Positions 10,099 through 20,030 of a stretch of 64,000 nucleotides of DNA are shown here, in pieces. The stretch comes from Bacteroidota bacterium (GTDB taxonomy: Bacteria > Bacteroidota > Bacteroidia > UKL13-3), in the NCBI GenBank assembly GCA_027482225.1, contig JAIXWD010000016.1, forward strand, positions 78,050 to 142,049, in the 5' to 3' direction. Below the pieces are notes generated by a model, which saw nothing but the letters and a program-made list of their open reading frames with translations, had not been told where the DNA came from and made no database searches. Position 1 is the stretch's first letter. Each line of letters opens with the position of its first letter. The position numbers were made by a program, and so were the translations under genes.

Positions 10099-10752
10099 AT
10101 GGATAAGTTTGCTGTTGTAGTTGCTGGAGGTAATGGTCTGCGCATGGAAACCGATATACCTAAACAATTTTTATTGCTTAAAGGTAAGCCGGTTTTAATG
10201 CATACACTCCAAAAGTTTTCTAACTGCAAACAAATTATTTTGGTTCTACCCGATAATCAAATTAGCTATTGGAGTGAGTTGTGTAAACAGTATAATTTTT
10301 TATTACCGCATACCGTTGTAAAGGGTGGAAGAGAACGTTTTTACTCTGTATTGAATGGTTTACGTGCTTTACCGGATGACGGTTTAGTAGCAATACATGA
10401 TGGGGTGAGGCCATGCTTATCTGAGCAAATAATTAATAATAGTTTTGATGCAGCCGAGAAGTATGGTAACGCGGTTGTAGCTGTTCCATCAAAAGATAGC
10501 ATTAGGTTGGTTGATAAAGAAAAATCTATTGCTGTAGACAGAAGCAAATATTATTTAATTCAAACCCCGCAAACATTTAACTTGGCCTTGCTAAAAAAAG
10601 TATATGGGCAAACCGTTTATCAAGATACATTTACAGATGATGCTTCAGTTTTTGAATCGGCAGGAAATAGCATACACCTTGTTAAAGGAGAATACACCAA
10701 TATTAAAATAACAACACCAGAGGATTTACCTCTGGCGGAACTGTTTTTATAA
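10099..10752 (+). CDS. ispD: 2-C-methyl-D-erythritol 4-phosphate cytidylyltransferase
   Basis: VVVAGGNGLRMETDIPKQFLLLKGKPVLMHTL; VAIHDGVRPCLS; TDDASVFE. Confidence 0.95.
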   Translation: MDKFAVVVAGGNGLRMETDIPKQFLLLKGKPVLMHTLQKFSNCKQIILVLPDNQISYWSELCKQYNFLLPHTVVKGGRERFYSVLNGLRALPDDGLVAIHDGVRPCLSEQIINNSFDAAEKYGNAVVAVPSKDSIRLVDKEKSIAVDRSKYYLIQTPQTFNLALLKKVYGQTVYQDTFTDDASVFESAGNSIHLVKGEYTNIKITTPEDLPLAELFL

Positions 10753-10756
10753 ATAA

Positions 10757-11716
10757 TTACTTTTTGCTAAGCAAGTCTATAATGCCTTGTTTACCCCATT
10801 CTTCAATTTCAAGATCACTCCATAATTCAGGGTAAAAAATTCGTTTTTGGAAACGCGGAGGAAGATATTTTTGCCAATTAGTACCACCTGTTGCAGCAAT
10901 ATCTTCTGGATTTTTGTGTAAATACCTTACTGCCGATTTATAATGTTGTAAAGGCCAGTTTACATTAACATTTAGATCAAACTGTCTTAATTGCTGCTTT
11001 AATTCTGCATGATTTTGTGCCTCTGCTGGCATTTGTTTGTAGGTTGTCCAAAGATTCTTTGTTGAGTAATTTTTGGCCAAATCAATTAATGTTTTACTGT
11101 ATTTGTCTTCAAACTGAGTTAAGGTTAAGGTTTTTTTACCTGTAGCTAACTCTGTAGCTCCGGCTTTCCAATAGATGTGTTCAAATTGATCCGCAATAGA
11201 TGCATTGAAAGTGATTTTGTTTCTATAATCTTTATCAACTAAATGAATTAAATCAGTTGCGCAAATCTCAATCATACGATATTGTGCACTTTGAAAGCCA
11301 CTAGCAGGTAATAAACTCATTCTATATTGCAAGAATTGTATATGGTCCATGCCATCAACCATAATTTCAAACGAGTGGGTAAGATTTCGAAAGTAGGAGT
11401 TAATACGTTTAACACGTGAAGCAAAAAAATCAGGGTCTATGTTTTCTGATTGATCAGCAATTTGTTCCATTTCGTGCAACGTTAGTCTGAAATACAACTC
11501 AGTAATTTGATGATAAATAATAAAAATAACTTCATCCTTTATCGGGGTTCTGGGTTTTTGGAGTGTTAGTAAGGTGTCAACTTCCACATAATCCCAATAA
11601 TTAAGATAATTTGCATGCAACAAACCTTCTAAATAGGCATTAATGTCTTGCCCTGATTTGGTATATTTATTCCTGAGCTGATTTAATAAACTTAAAGTTT
11701 CTTGATCAATTTCCAT
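10757..11716 (-). CDS. Tryptophan 2,3-dioxygenase family protein
   Basis: EVIFIIYHQITELYFRLTLHEM, FEIMVDGMDHIQFLQYRMSLLPASGFQSAQYRMIE, GTNWQKYLPPRFQKRIFYPELW. Confidence 0.9.
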   Translation of the reverse strand: MEIDQETLSLLNQLRNKYTKSGQDINAYLEGLLHANYLNYWDYVEVDTLLTLQKPRTPIKDEVIFIIYHQITELYFRLTLHEMEQIADQSENIDPDFFASRVKRINSYFRNLTHSFEIMVDGMDHIQFLQYRMSLLPASGFQSAQYRMIEICATDLIHLVDKDYRNKITFNASIADQFEHIYWKAGATELATGKKTLTLTQFEDKYSKTLIDLAKNYSTKNLWTTYKQMPAEAQNHAELKQQLRQFDLNVNVNWPLQHYKSAVRYLHKNPEDIAATGGTNWQKYLPPRFQKRIFYPELWSDLEIEEWGKQGIIDLLSKK

Positions 11717-11730
11717 CTGGTTTGAATGAG

Positions 11731-12273
11731 TTAAAAGGGTGAAATAAAATCCTTGAAAGTTGTCAATATTTGGTCTTTCTCAGACACTATCGGTGAATCG
11801 GTTTGCCAATTTATATTTAGTGTAGTATCATTCCATAAAATACCGCCCTCACTTTCTTTGTTGTATATGTTGGTACACTTATACTCAAAAATGGTATTAT
11901 CTCTTAAAGTAGCAAAGCCATGCGCAAATCCCGGAGGAATCCAAAACTGAATCATATTTTCTTCATTTAATTCAATTTCATAATGTTGGCCATATGTAGC
12001 TGAGTTTTTTCTAATATCCACGACCACATCTAATACAGCACCTTTTATAACACGCACTAGTTTTCCTTGCTCAAATGGTGGTGCCTGATAATGTAATCCC
12101 CTAACAGCACCAAATTGGGATAAGGATTGATTGTCTTGCACAAACTCATGAGTAATGCCTGCATCGTAAAATCGCTGCTTATTGTATGGCTCAAAAAAAT
12201 AGCCCCTAGAATCGTAAAATACTTTTGGTTTAATTACCAATAAACCTGCCAATGGCGTTGTTGTTATTTCCAA
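11731..12273 (-). CDS. rfbC: dTDP-4-dehydrorhamnose 3,5-epimerase
   Basis: DSRGYFFEPYNKQRF, FVQDNQSLSQFGAVRGLHYQAPPFEQGKLVRVIKGAVLDVVVDIRKNS, IPPGFAHGFATL. Confidence 0.96.
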   Translation of the reverse strand: MEITTTPLAGLLVIKPKVFYDSRGYFFEPYNKQRFYDAGITHEFVQDNQSLSQFGAVRGLHYQAPPFEQGKLVRVIKGAVLDVVVDIRKNSATYGQHYEIELNEENMIQFWIPPGFAHGFATLRDNTIFEYKCTNIYNKESEGGILWNDTTLNINWQTDSPIVSEKDQILTTFKDFISPF

Positions 12274-12364
12274 TGATGTGATAATTAAGTTTAACTTAGC
12301 AAAAGTATAAAATTATGCCACATTCTCACGTTGATAAAGAGGTATCGTTTTTAATAAATTCTGT

Positions 12365-12372
12365 TATTTTTG
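12365..12372 (+). promoter_or_regulatory. Candidate Bacteroidota -7 element TATTTTTG
   Basis: Matches TAnnTTTG; ends 5 nt before ATG at 12378. Confidence 0.35.
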
Positions 12373-12377
12373 CACAT

Positions 12378-13298
12378 ATGGAAGAACAACGTAAGAGTTC
12401 GGGTAAGATATACTATATTATTATTATAGTTATATTATTGGCTTTAAACGGCTTATTTATTTACAACTACTTCAAAACAGATAAAAAACTTGTTCAAACC
12501 GAGGAAACTTTGTTTGCTACAGATTCTGTTAAAGCTGAATTGGAGAAAATATTAGGCGAGACCCAATCAAATCTAGATTTATATAAGGGTAAAAATAGTG
12601 AGTTGGATGCTTTTTTGAAAGAGAAAAACGATTCTTTACAGGAATACGCAGAGCGAATTGAGAGTTTGTTGCGCTCCGGACGCTTAAACAAAGTACAGTT
12701 AGAAAAAGCAATGGAAGAAATTGATCAATTGCGTTATTATAAACGTAAATACCTTAATCAAATTGATTCATTATCTACCCAAATTAACCAATTAAGTAGC
12801 GAGAACAAGAACTTACGTGGTAAAGTAGATAAAGAAAAGCGCCAAAACGAAAACCTTACCATGGAAAATGTGCGACTCAACAATAAGGTTGCCATTGGCG
12901 CAAAACTTAATGCTAAATCTATTTTTATAACTGGGGTTAAAAACAGAAGCAACGGTAAAGAGCGTGAAACCAATCGTGCATCACAATTAGAAAAGTTAAA
13001 AATTACTTATATTTTAGATGAAAACTACGTAAACGATCCTGGTGAAAAAACTGTATTTATGAAAGTGGTTGGCCCTGATGGTGCTACGCTATACAATGAA
13101 GCTGCCGGTTCGGGAACTTTTAATTTCCAAGGTAAAGAGTCATTATACTCTTCTAAGCAACAAATTTCTTTTAATCAAAAAGCACAAGAAGTTACCACCT
13201 ATTGGACCAAAGGGTCTACATATGGTATTGGCGTTTACAACGTGCAGTTATTTGTTGATGGATTTCAAATTGGTTCGGCTTCATTCGAATTAAAATAA
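12378..13298 (+). CDS. Hypothetical membrane-anchored coiled-coil protein
   Basis: MEEQRKSSGKIYYIIIIVILLALNGLFIYNYF TM then long coiled coil; start at internal Met of the 12315 ORF. Confidence 0.75.
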   Translation: MEEQRKSSGKIYYIIIIVILLALNGLFIYNYFKTDKKLVQTEETLFATDSVKAELEKILGETQSNLDLYKGKNSELDAFLKEKNDSLQEYAERIESLLRSGRLNKVQLEKAMEEIDQLRYYKRKYLNQIDSLSTQINQLSSENKNLRGKVDKEKRQNENLTMENVRLNNKVAIGAKLNAKSIFITGVKNRSNGKERETNRASQLEKLKITYILDENYVNDPGEKTVFMKVVGPDGATLYNEAAGSGTFNFQGKESLYSSKQQISFNQKAQEVTTYWTKGSTYGIGVYNVQLFVDGFQIGSASFELK

Positions 13299-13324
13299 AA
13301 CCGAATAATAGAATTATATAAACA

Positions 13325-13358
13325 AAAACGCGCTGCTTTTATCAGTGCGTTTTTTTTT
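13325..13358 (+). terminator. Rho-independent terminator
   Basis: aaaacgcgctg-cttttat-cagtgcgttttttttt. Confidence 0.75.
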
Positions 13359-13396
13359 GAAAATTATTTCTCTACCTTTTTATAAAATTACAAACT

Positions 13397-14752
13397 TTGA
13401 ATAAAAAACTATCCCTTAACGATTGTATCATGCTTATTATGGGTAGCATGATTGGCTCAGGAATTTTTATAGTTCCTGCAGCAATGAGCATCGAACTACA
13501 ATCACCATCCATGCTTATTTTTGCTTGGGTGGTAACAGCCATACTTACTTCATTTGCTGCATTAAGTTATGGAGAGCTAGCGGCTTTAATGCCTAAAGCT
13601 GGCGGGCAATATATATACCTTAAAGAATCGTACAATAAATTAGTTGGTTTTTTATATGGTTGGACATTATTTACAGTGATTCAAACTGGTACCATTGCGG
13701 CCGTTGCTGTTGCCTTTGCTATATACAGTGGTGTGTTTTTCCCTATTATTAGTGATCAAAATATTTTGTTTGATTTGGCGGGTATCACCGTTTCAACTAA
13801 ACAGTTATTGGCTATAGTTATTGTATGGCTGCTAACTTACAGCAACTTTAAGGGTATTCGCACAGGTGCACTTATCCAAAATATTTTTACCATTACTAAA
13901 ATTGGTGCTTTACTTTTTATGATAGGAGCAGGTTTATATTTTATTGCAACTCAACCTGCGGTAAATATTAATTGGCAATTACCCGCGCAAATAAATACGT
14001 ATAATTATTGGGGTATTTTTTGTGGCGCTTTAGTGGGTAGCATTTTTAGTAGTGATGCATGGAATAATGTAACCTTTACTGGTGGGGAAATAGATAACCC
14101 TAAACGTAACTTGCCTTTGTCTTTAGCTATTGGTACTTTAGGTGTTTTGTTACTTTATATTTTTATCAATTACATTTATTTGTACAGCATTCCTTTTAAT
14201 GATATTGCCACAGCCAAAGATGGTAGAGTAGGAACCTTATTGCTGAATAATATTTTTGGCACCATTGGTTTAACCATTATGGCCGCTTTAATTATGGTTA
14301 GCACCTTTGGTTGTATTAATGGATTAACCTTAAGTGGCGCGCGTGTTTATTATGCCATGGCCAATGATGGGTTATTTTTCAAAAAAGCATCATCATTAAA
14401 TAAGCACCACGTGCCTCAATTTGCATTAGTTATTCAGGCTGTTTGGACAAGCATATTAACGCTAAGTGGTAGTTATGGAGACTTGCTTGATTATGTAGTA
14501 ATAGCGGTATTAATATTTTATATTTTAACCGTGATTGGGGTATTTATTTTGCGTATAAAACTATCCAATATAAAGCGTACTTATAAGGTTTGGGGTTACC
14601 CAATAGTTCCTGCTTTGTATGTGGTAATGGCCACATTTATTTGTATTAACTTAATAGCATTTAAACCCGAATACACCATACCCGGAATAGGTATAGTGGT
14701 ATTGGGTATACCAGTTTATTACCTAATAAATTTAAAGAAAAAGCAACGTTAA
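13397..14752 (+). CDS. APC family amino acid permease
   Basis: SLNDCIMLIMGSMIGSGIFIVPAAMS, ALSYGELAALMPKAGGQYIYLKESY; ~12 TM; TTG start. Confidence 0.9.
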   Translation: MNKKLSLNDCIMLIMGSMIGSGIFIVPAAMSIELQSPSMLIFAWVVTAILTSFAALSYGELAALMPKAGGQYIYLKESYNKLVGFLYGWTLFTVIQTGTIAAVAVAFAIYSGVFFPIISDQNILFDLAGITVSTKQLLAIVIVWLLTYSNFKGIRTGALIQNIFTITKIGALLFMIGAGLYFIATQPAVNINWQLPAQINTYNYWGIFCGALVGSIFSSDAWNNVTFTGGEIDNPKRNLPLSLAIGTLGVLLLYIFINYIYLYSIPFNDIATAKDGRVGTLLLNNIFGTIGLTIMAALIMVSTFGCINGLTLSGARVYYAMANDGLFFKKASSLNKHHVPQFALVIQAVWTSILTLSGSYGDLLDYVVIAVLIFYILTVIGVFILRIKLSNIKRTYKVWGYPIVPALYVVMATFICINLIAFKPEYTIPGIGIVVLGIPVYYLINLKKKQR

Positions 14753-17613
14753 AACTTAACGGCTATACCAAACATAATATGGCGTTGGGCCATGTATCTA
14801 GCGGGGTTAGTTGGTGCAGGTCCGGTTACACCTAAACGTGGATCACGGAATCTTGGATCAACCCAACTATCTGGTACGTTTTGTCCGTATATGTATGCAG
14901 TTCCAGTAACAGGATTAATTATTGTAGCATTCTTGTTATCAAACACATTAGTTACTTGTATGCTAAAGTTAATTTGTGATTTACCTTTTAATTTCCACCA
15001 CCTAGTATAAGTAATATCAGTAGAGAACCAATATTCACCAACCTTACTCCAACGTGCGTCAGGATTTGGGTCTTGCACATAAATTGGTCTGCCCGTATTA
15101 ACGTCAGTTCTATCAAAAATAAATGGAGTATAGCGTACACCACTTCTTAAGTTGGTCTCTACATAAAAACTCATTTTGTTTAACCACTTTTGATTAAACA
15201 AACCGTTTTTATTATCTATTTTAAAGATGTGATTTGTTTTTAAGTTGTGCGGCACATCCCAAGGCAAATAAAATTCTCGGGTATCTTCGCTTGCGCCCGA
15301 AGCCAATAACTCTTTTAACTTATCATTGGCACTTGCACTTTGTCCGGTTGTTACTTGGTAAGTGTACGATAACTGTCCGTTGTACCAGTTTCCAATACGT
15401 TTAATGTAACCAAACTCTACTCCACGGCTACGAGCATAATCACTATTTATTCTTATGGTTCTTGCCACTTCACGACCTGTTCCATCGGCAATAAATACGT
15501 TTGCTGTGGTTATAAAATCATACTTGTCTTTCCAAAATGCAGAAAATGTAAATGCATCATTACTGGTAATTTGTGTTTTTAAACCAATTTCGTAGCTAAT
15601 ATCTACCTCAGGATTTAAGTCAGGATTACCCACATTAGCGATGGTTGATCGGTCTTGATAAAAAGGATCTAAACCTGGGTAAAGGAAGGATGGGTGAGGT
15701 AAAATGGTATTGTGTCCGTAATTGAAATACAACATTTGATTTTCGCGAATAGGAAATGATGCAGATATTTTTGGTAAGAAACGGAATTTATATCTTAAGT
15801 CACCAATTTTAACGCTGTTATCTGTGTATGATTGACGAATTTCATCTCTAATAGGAGCTCGTGGGTTTAATACAGCATCATCAACAAATTTACCTGGAGC
15901 CCAATATTCAAAACGGCCACCAATACTAGCCACTAAACCTTTATATTTAATTTGATCGGTAACAAAAATACCTCCACGTTGTGGGCTTACCTTCCACACA
16001 TCACTTTGTTGTCCTAAACGGAATGTTTGCGATTCGCCACCACCAGCCAGAGGCAAAGGTGCACCAACCCAAGGACGGATGATATCAATCCACTGCATTT
16101 CTTGCATCTTAGCTTCAAAACCAAATGATAATTTGTTCATAGAGTTTAATGAAACCAAATTTCCTTGTGCTTTAATGGCGTACTCTTCAAAATAATGTGA
16201 GTGCCATAAAGTGGCTATACCACCATTATTATTAAACCCTGATGAAAGATTTACAAAAGAAATCGAATCGCCTGGATTAAAATAAGTAGATGGATATTGG
16301 TTGATGGATGCAGGGTCTAATACTTGATCTACAGATGTTGGTCTCCATGGGCGACCATTGGCATCAGCTTGTAATTTTACAAAAAAACGTGAAGCTAATA
16401 CAGTGTATGAAAAACGTTTGCTCAACGATTGTTTCCAATCAATTGAAACCATATTTGCATCATGCGTATATGTATTTGCATTATCCATTTGTTGGCTAAA
16501 ATTATATTGGTAGCCTGGTTGAAATGGTAAGTCGTTTCCGAAAATACGCAACATATTTACATCTTGATTAATAGTTAATGAGCGTAAACCCGAGATCATT
16601 AAACTTTTACCCGATTTAAAATTGTAATTTAATTTACCAAATACACTCCATTTATTATCTTGGTATGGGCTCAACAATCGGTTGTTACCCCAACCTTTTT
16701 CGGGGTAAAGATTTGAAATAACTTGGTTAGCTGGGTTTTTGTAGTATTCATCGCTAAACGCACCACGTAGTGCCACCGAAAACTTTAATCTATTTTCAAA
16801 AGCTTTACGCAATAATGGTCCGCTAAAATTCATTTCTGTAATGTTGGTGTTCCAGTTGGCTCGGCTATTTTTATTTATACCAAAATTATCGCGTTTGTGG
16901 TTAATTCCGAATTCAAATTTATCGCCTCCATTTCGGGTTTTGGTATTTACAACACCTGCTGTAGCATCTCCAACATCAGCACCAATACCACCAGTAGTCA
17001 CTTCAATATCTCCTACTGCATTACTTCCTAAGTCTAAACCAAAACCTGTGCCCGCCAATGGATCGGTTACTTTTACTCCATCAACATACATACCTGTTTC
17101 GTATGTTCTACCTCCACGTATGCTTACTCCTGCAGGAGAGTTTACAACTCCTGGTTGGGTATTGATAATACTTTGAATTTGTCTTGCTGGAGCAAGCTCA
17201 ATGGCTTCCTGACTGATGGTATTTACTGATTGTGCCTTGTCTACATCAATAAGGGGGCGCTTTCCTATAATAATTACATCATCGCCTGTACTCACTGCTG
17301 CTGGTTGAAGTTGAATGGATAATTCCCTGACTTCACCTGCTTTAACTTTTATTTCTGTTAAAACTACTTTGCTGTATCCTAAGTATGAAATTTCTAGATT
17401 GTATTCTCCTGGTTTTACATTTTTTATTGTAAACCTACCATTAACATCGGTAGCAGCTCCAAACGATGTACCTTTAATAAGTACACTAACACCAATAAGT
17501 TCGGAGTTATCCTTTTTGTCTTTAATTACACCTGTAATAGTAGCAGTTGTTTGTTGCGCTTTAATTTGCAACGATAAAATGCTGAGAAGAAAAACCATGA
17601 GAAGGTGACGCAT
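14749..17613 (-). CDS. TonB-dependent receptor with carboxypeptidase-like regulatory domain
   Basis: ITGVIKDKKDNSELIGVSVLIKGTSFGAATDVNGRFTIKNVKPGEYNLEISYLGY; GVSIRGGRTYETGMYVDGVKVTDPL plug; C-terminal MFGIAVKF. Confidence 0.95.
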   Translation of the reverse strand: MRHLLMVFLLSILSLQIKAQQTTATITGVIKDKKDNSELIGVSVLIKGTSFGAATDVNGRFTIKNVKPGEYNLEISYLGYSKVVLTEIKVKAGEVRELSIQLQPAAVSTGDDVIIIGKRPLIDVDKAQSVNTISQEAIELAPARQIQSIINTQPGVVNSPAGVSIRGGRTYETGMYVDGVKVTDPLAGTGFGLDLGSNAVGDIEVTTGGIGADVGDATAGVVNTKTRNGGDKFEFGINHKRDNFGINKNSRANWNTNITEMNFSGPLLRKAFENRLKFSVALRGAFSDEYYKNPANQVISNLYPEKGWGNNRLLSPYQDNKWSVFGKLNYNFKSGKSLMISGLRSLTINQDVNMLRIFGNDLPFQPGYQYNFSQQMDNANTYTHDANMVSIDWKQSLSKRFSYTVLASRFFVKLQADANGRPWRPTSVDQVLDPASINQYPSTYFNPGDSISFVNLSSGFNNNGGIATLWHSHYFEEYAIKAQGNLVSLNSMNKLSFGFEAKMQEMQWIDIIRPWVGAPLPLAGGGESQTFRLGQQSDVWKVSPQRGGIFVTDQIKYKGLVASIGGRFEYWAPGKFVDDAVLNPRAPIRDEIRQSYTDNSVKIGDLRYKFRFLPKISASFPIRENQMLYFNYGHNTILPHPSFLYPGLDPFYQDRSTIANVGNPDLNPEVDISYEIGLKTQITSNDAFTFSAFWKDKYDFITTANVFIADGTGREVARTIRINSDYARSRGVEFGYIKRIGNWYNGQLSYTYQVTTGQSASANDKLKELLASGASEDTREFYLPWDVPHNLKTNHIFKIDNKNGLFNQKWLNKMSFYVETNLRSGVRYTPFIFDRTDVNTGRPIYVQDPNPDARWSKVGEYWFSTDITYTRWWKLKGKSQINFSIQVTNVFDNKNATIINPVTGTAYIYGQNVPDSWVDPRFRDPRLGVTGPAPTNPARYMAQRHIMFGIAVKF

Positions 17614-17739
17614 GCCTTATTAATCTATATAATAGGCATGCAAAATAGTAGAATATTTTGGGTAAAAAAACAGCCATTATTATGCTTTTGTTAATGATAC
17701 TGTTATTGTAAAAAAACAGCAAACCAATGTTCGCTTTTT

Positions 17740-18801
17740 TTAGTTCACTCTTTCAATCCAATTAAAGTTATCAGGTATTAAACCTGTTTGAATTTCGCCA
17801 AGCGTTTTATACAAATAATTACTCACTTCTCTTTCTTCTGGGTTAGGTAATTTATAGTCTACACCTTTATAATTAATGGCTGCAATTTTTGCTACAATGG
17901 CAGCTGTACCTGTGCCAAAAGCATCTTTTAATACGCCTTTATTAGAAGCATCTACTATTTCATCTACACTAATTTTGCGCTCTTCAACGGTGTATCCTTT
18001 ATTTTGTAATAATTTAATACAGCTATTCCGGGTTATACCTTCTAATATGGTTCCGTCAAGCAATGGCGTTATAACCTTATCACCTATTACAAAAAACACA
18101 TTCATGGTTCCACTTTCTTCTATATACTTGTGTTCACGCCCATCAGTCCAAATAATTTGGTCAAATCCCTTTTGGTTTGCCTCATAGGTAGGTAGCATAC
18201 TTATACCATAGTTTCCTGCAGCTTTAGTGGCACCAACTCCTCCATCAAATGCACGTACATACTTTTCTTCAACCACAACTCGAATTGGTTTAGGGTAATA
18301 CGCATTTACTGGACAAGTAAAAATCACAAACTTAAAGTGTTTAGCTGGTCGAACACCCACGAACTCATCCGTTGCAAACATATATGGTCTGATGTATAAT
18401 GAACTACCTGATTTTGTTGGAATCCAATTACTATCAATAGCAATTAATTGTTTTAAACCTTCCATGAAAATTTCTTCTGGCAATTCGGCCATTGCCATTC
18501 GCTTTGCACTTTGGTTTAAGCGTTTTATGTTGTCTTTTGGTCTAAATAATTGAGCTTCGCCATTGGTGTTTTTATAGGCTTTCATTCCCTCAAAAATCGC
18601 TTGTCCGTAATGTAATGCAAATGTAGATGGAGAAAGACTTAGTGGGCCGAATGGTAAAATTTCCGGGTTAATCCAATTCCCATCTTCATAATCAACTACA
18701 AACATGTGATCGCTAAATACTGTACCAAACTGAATGTTATTAAAATCGCAGGTATTAATTCTGCTATGTGTAGTTTTGGTTATTTTTATTGAAATTGCCA
18801 T
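17740..18801 (-). CDS. ilvE: Branched-chain amino acid aminotransferase
   Basis: MAISIKITKTTHSRINTCDFNNIQFGTVFSDHMFVVDYEDGNW; GVGATKAAGNYGISM; EESGTMNVFFV; GTGTAAIVAKI. Confidence 0.95.
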   Translation of the reverse strand: MAISIKITKTTHSRINTCDFNNIQFGTVFSDHMFVVDYEDGNWINPEILPFGPLSLSPSTFALHYGQAIFEGMKAYKNTNGEAQLFRPKDNIKRLNQSAKRMAMAELPEEIFMEGLKQLIAIDSNWIPTKSGSSLYIRPYMFATDEFVGVRPAKHFKFVIFTCPVNAYYPKPIRVVVEEKYVRAFDGGVGATKAAGNYGISMLPTYEANQKGFDQIIWTDGREHKYIEESGTMNVFFVIGDKVITPLLDGTILEGITRNSCIKLLQNKGYTVEERKISVDEIVDASNKGVLKDAFGTGTAAIVAKIAAINYKGVDYKLPNPEEREVSNYLYKTLGEIQTGLIPDNFNWIERVN

Positions 18802-18817
18802 TGTTTTTATTTTAAAT

Positions 18818-19444
18818 ATGACCAACGAAATTGAAAATATCATCGACTTATTTGATGAGATGTATGTGTTTGAAACAAAGGAAGAGCTTGTCGCAAAAGA
18901 AACATCTGATGTTGAAAGTAAGTCAATAGAGCATTTTGATAAGAATAAATCAATTGTTTCAGAAATTGAATTTCCCTCAAATACTCAAGTACCAACAATA
19001 CAAAACGAATCTTTTGTTGAAACCCAACCGGAATTAACATCACCTCAAAAAGAGTCTTTAGTTCAAATACCGTTGAATTATTCGGGTGCAAACAAAAGGC
19101 ATATTGCTATTATATACAATGATATATTTAATGATAGTCGAGAAAATGTTGGAATGCTGAGTGATTTAATAACTAAAGGGCTCAAATTCAGCATGGATGA
19201 TCTTGCTATTGTGCGATTGTCAAAAAACCAAAATTATACAATTGAGCATATTTTGGAGCAATTGAAGCCAAAAAAAGCAATTCTATTTGGAGCTCCAGAG
19301 GGATTTCAACACCAAATAGTCCATCAAATTATTGAAATTAATTCGAATCAAGTTTTAGTTGCTCATTTTGTGCACTTATATCTTAATAATAAAGATTCCA
19401 AAGGGCAATTATGGACATCGATTAAAACACTTTTTGCATTATAA
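18818..19444 (+). CDS. Hypothetical protein, acidic linker plus small alpha/beta-like C-terminal domain
   Basis: MTNEIENIIDLFDEMYVFETKEELVAKE... then KRHIAIIYNDIFNDSRENVGMLSDLITKGLKFSMDDLAIVRLSKN...KKAILFGAPEGFQ; 2-nt gap to rdgB. Confidence 0.75.
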   Translation: MTNEIENIIDLFDEMYVFETKEELVAKETSDVESKSIEHFDKNKSIVSEIEFPSNTQVPTIQNESFVETQPELTSPQKESLVQIPLNYSGANKRHIAIIYNDIFNDSRENVGMLSDLITKGLKFSMDDLAIVRLSKNQNYTIEHILEQLKPKKAILFGAPEGFQHQIVHQIIEINSNQVLVAHFVHLYLNNKDSKGQLWTSIKTLFAL

Positions 19445-19446
19445 GT

Positions 19447-20028
19447 ATGAGGTTAGTTTTTGCAACACACAACAAAAATAAGGCTGCTGAAATTCAGAAA
19501 ATGGTAAATGACCCATACGAGGTAATTACTTTAACTGATTTAAATATTCTAGACGAGATTCCAGAAACAGGATCAAATTTACAGGCGAATGCTCTAATTA
19601 AGGCACGTTATGTGCACCAAATGTTGGGCTATAATTGTTTTGCAGATGATACAGGACTTGAAGTGGGTGCATTAAATGGTGAACCTGGAGTGCACAGTGC
19701 TAGATATGCGGGCACTGCAAAAAACGACAATGCAAATATGGATTTAATTTTACAAAAGCTGTACAATCAATCAAATAGAAGTGCAAGATTTGTTACTTGT
19801 ATATGTTTGTTTTGGATGGATGAAATGTATGTATTTGAAGGGGAGTTGAGAGGCAAAATTATTGACACTAAAATTGGAAATAACGGTTTTGGTTACGACC
19901 CCATATTTATGCCAGATGGCTATGATATTACACTAGCACAAATGGACATGTTTAATAAAAATCAGATAAGTCACAGAGGTAAAGCCTTTAAAAAAATGGC
20001 CGAATTTTTGATTGAAAATCAGCTTTAG
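19447..20028 (+). CDS. rdgB: Non-canonical purine NTP pyrophosphatase (RdgB/HAM1)
   Basis: MRLVFATHNKNKAAEIQKM; CFADDTGLEVGALNGEPGVHSARYAG; NNGFGYDPIFMPDG; ISHRGKAF. Confidence 0.96.
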   Translation: MRLVFATHNKNKAAEIQKMVNDPYEVITLTDLNILDEIPETGSNLQANALIKARYVHQMLGYNCFADDTGLEVGALNGEPGVHSARYAGTAKNDNANMDLILQKLYNQSNRSARFVTCICLFWMDEMYVFEGELRGKIIDTKIGNNGFGYDPIFMPDGYDITLAQMDMFNKNQISHRGKAFKKMAEFLIENQL

Positions 20029-20030
20029 AT

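Noticed and set aside
16841-17176. 111-aa plus-strand ORF inside the TonB receptor
   Set aside because: Antisense shadow ORF over the plug domain.
17315-17608. 97-aa plus-strand ORF inside the TonB receptor
   Set aside because: Fully antisense to a strong conserved CDS; low-complexity translation.
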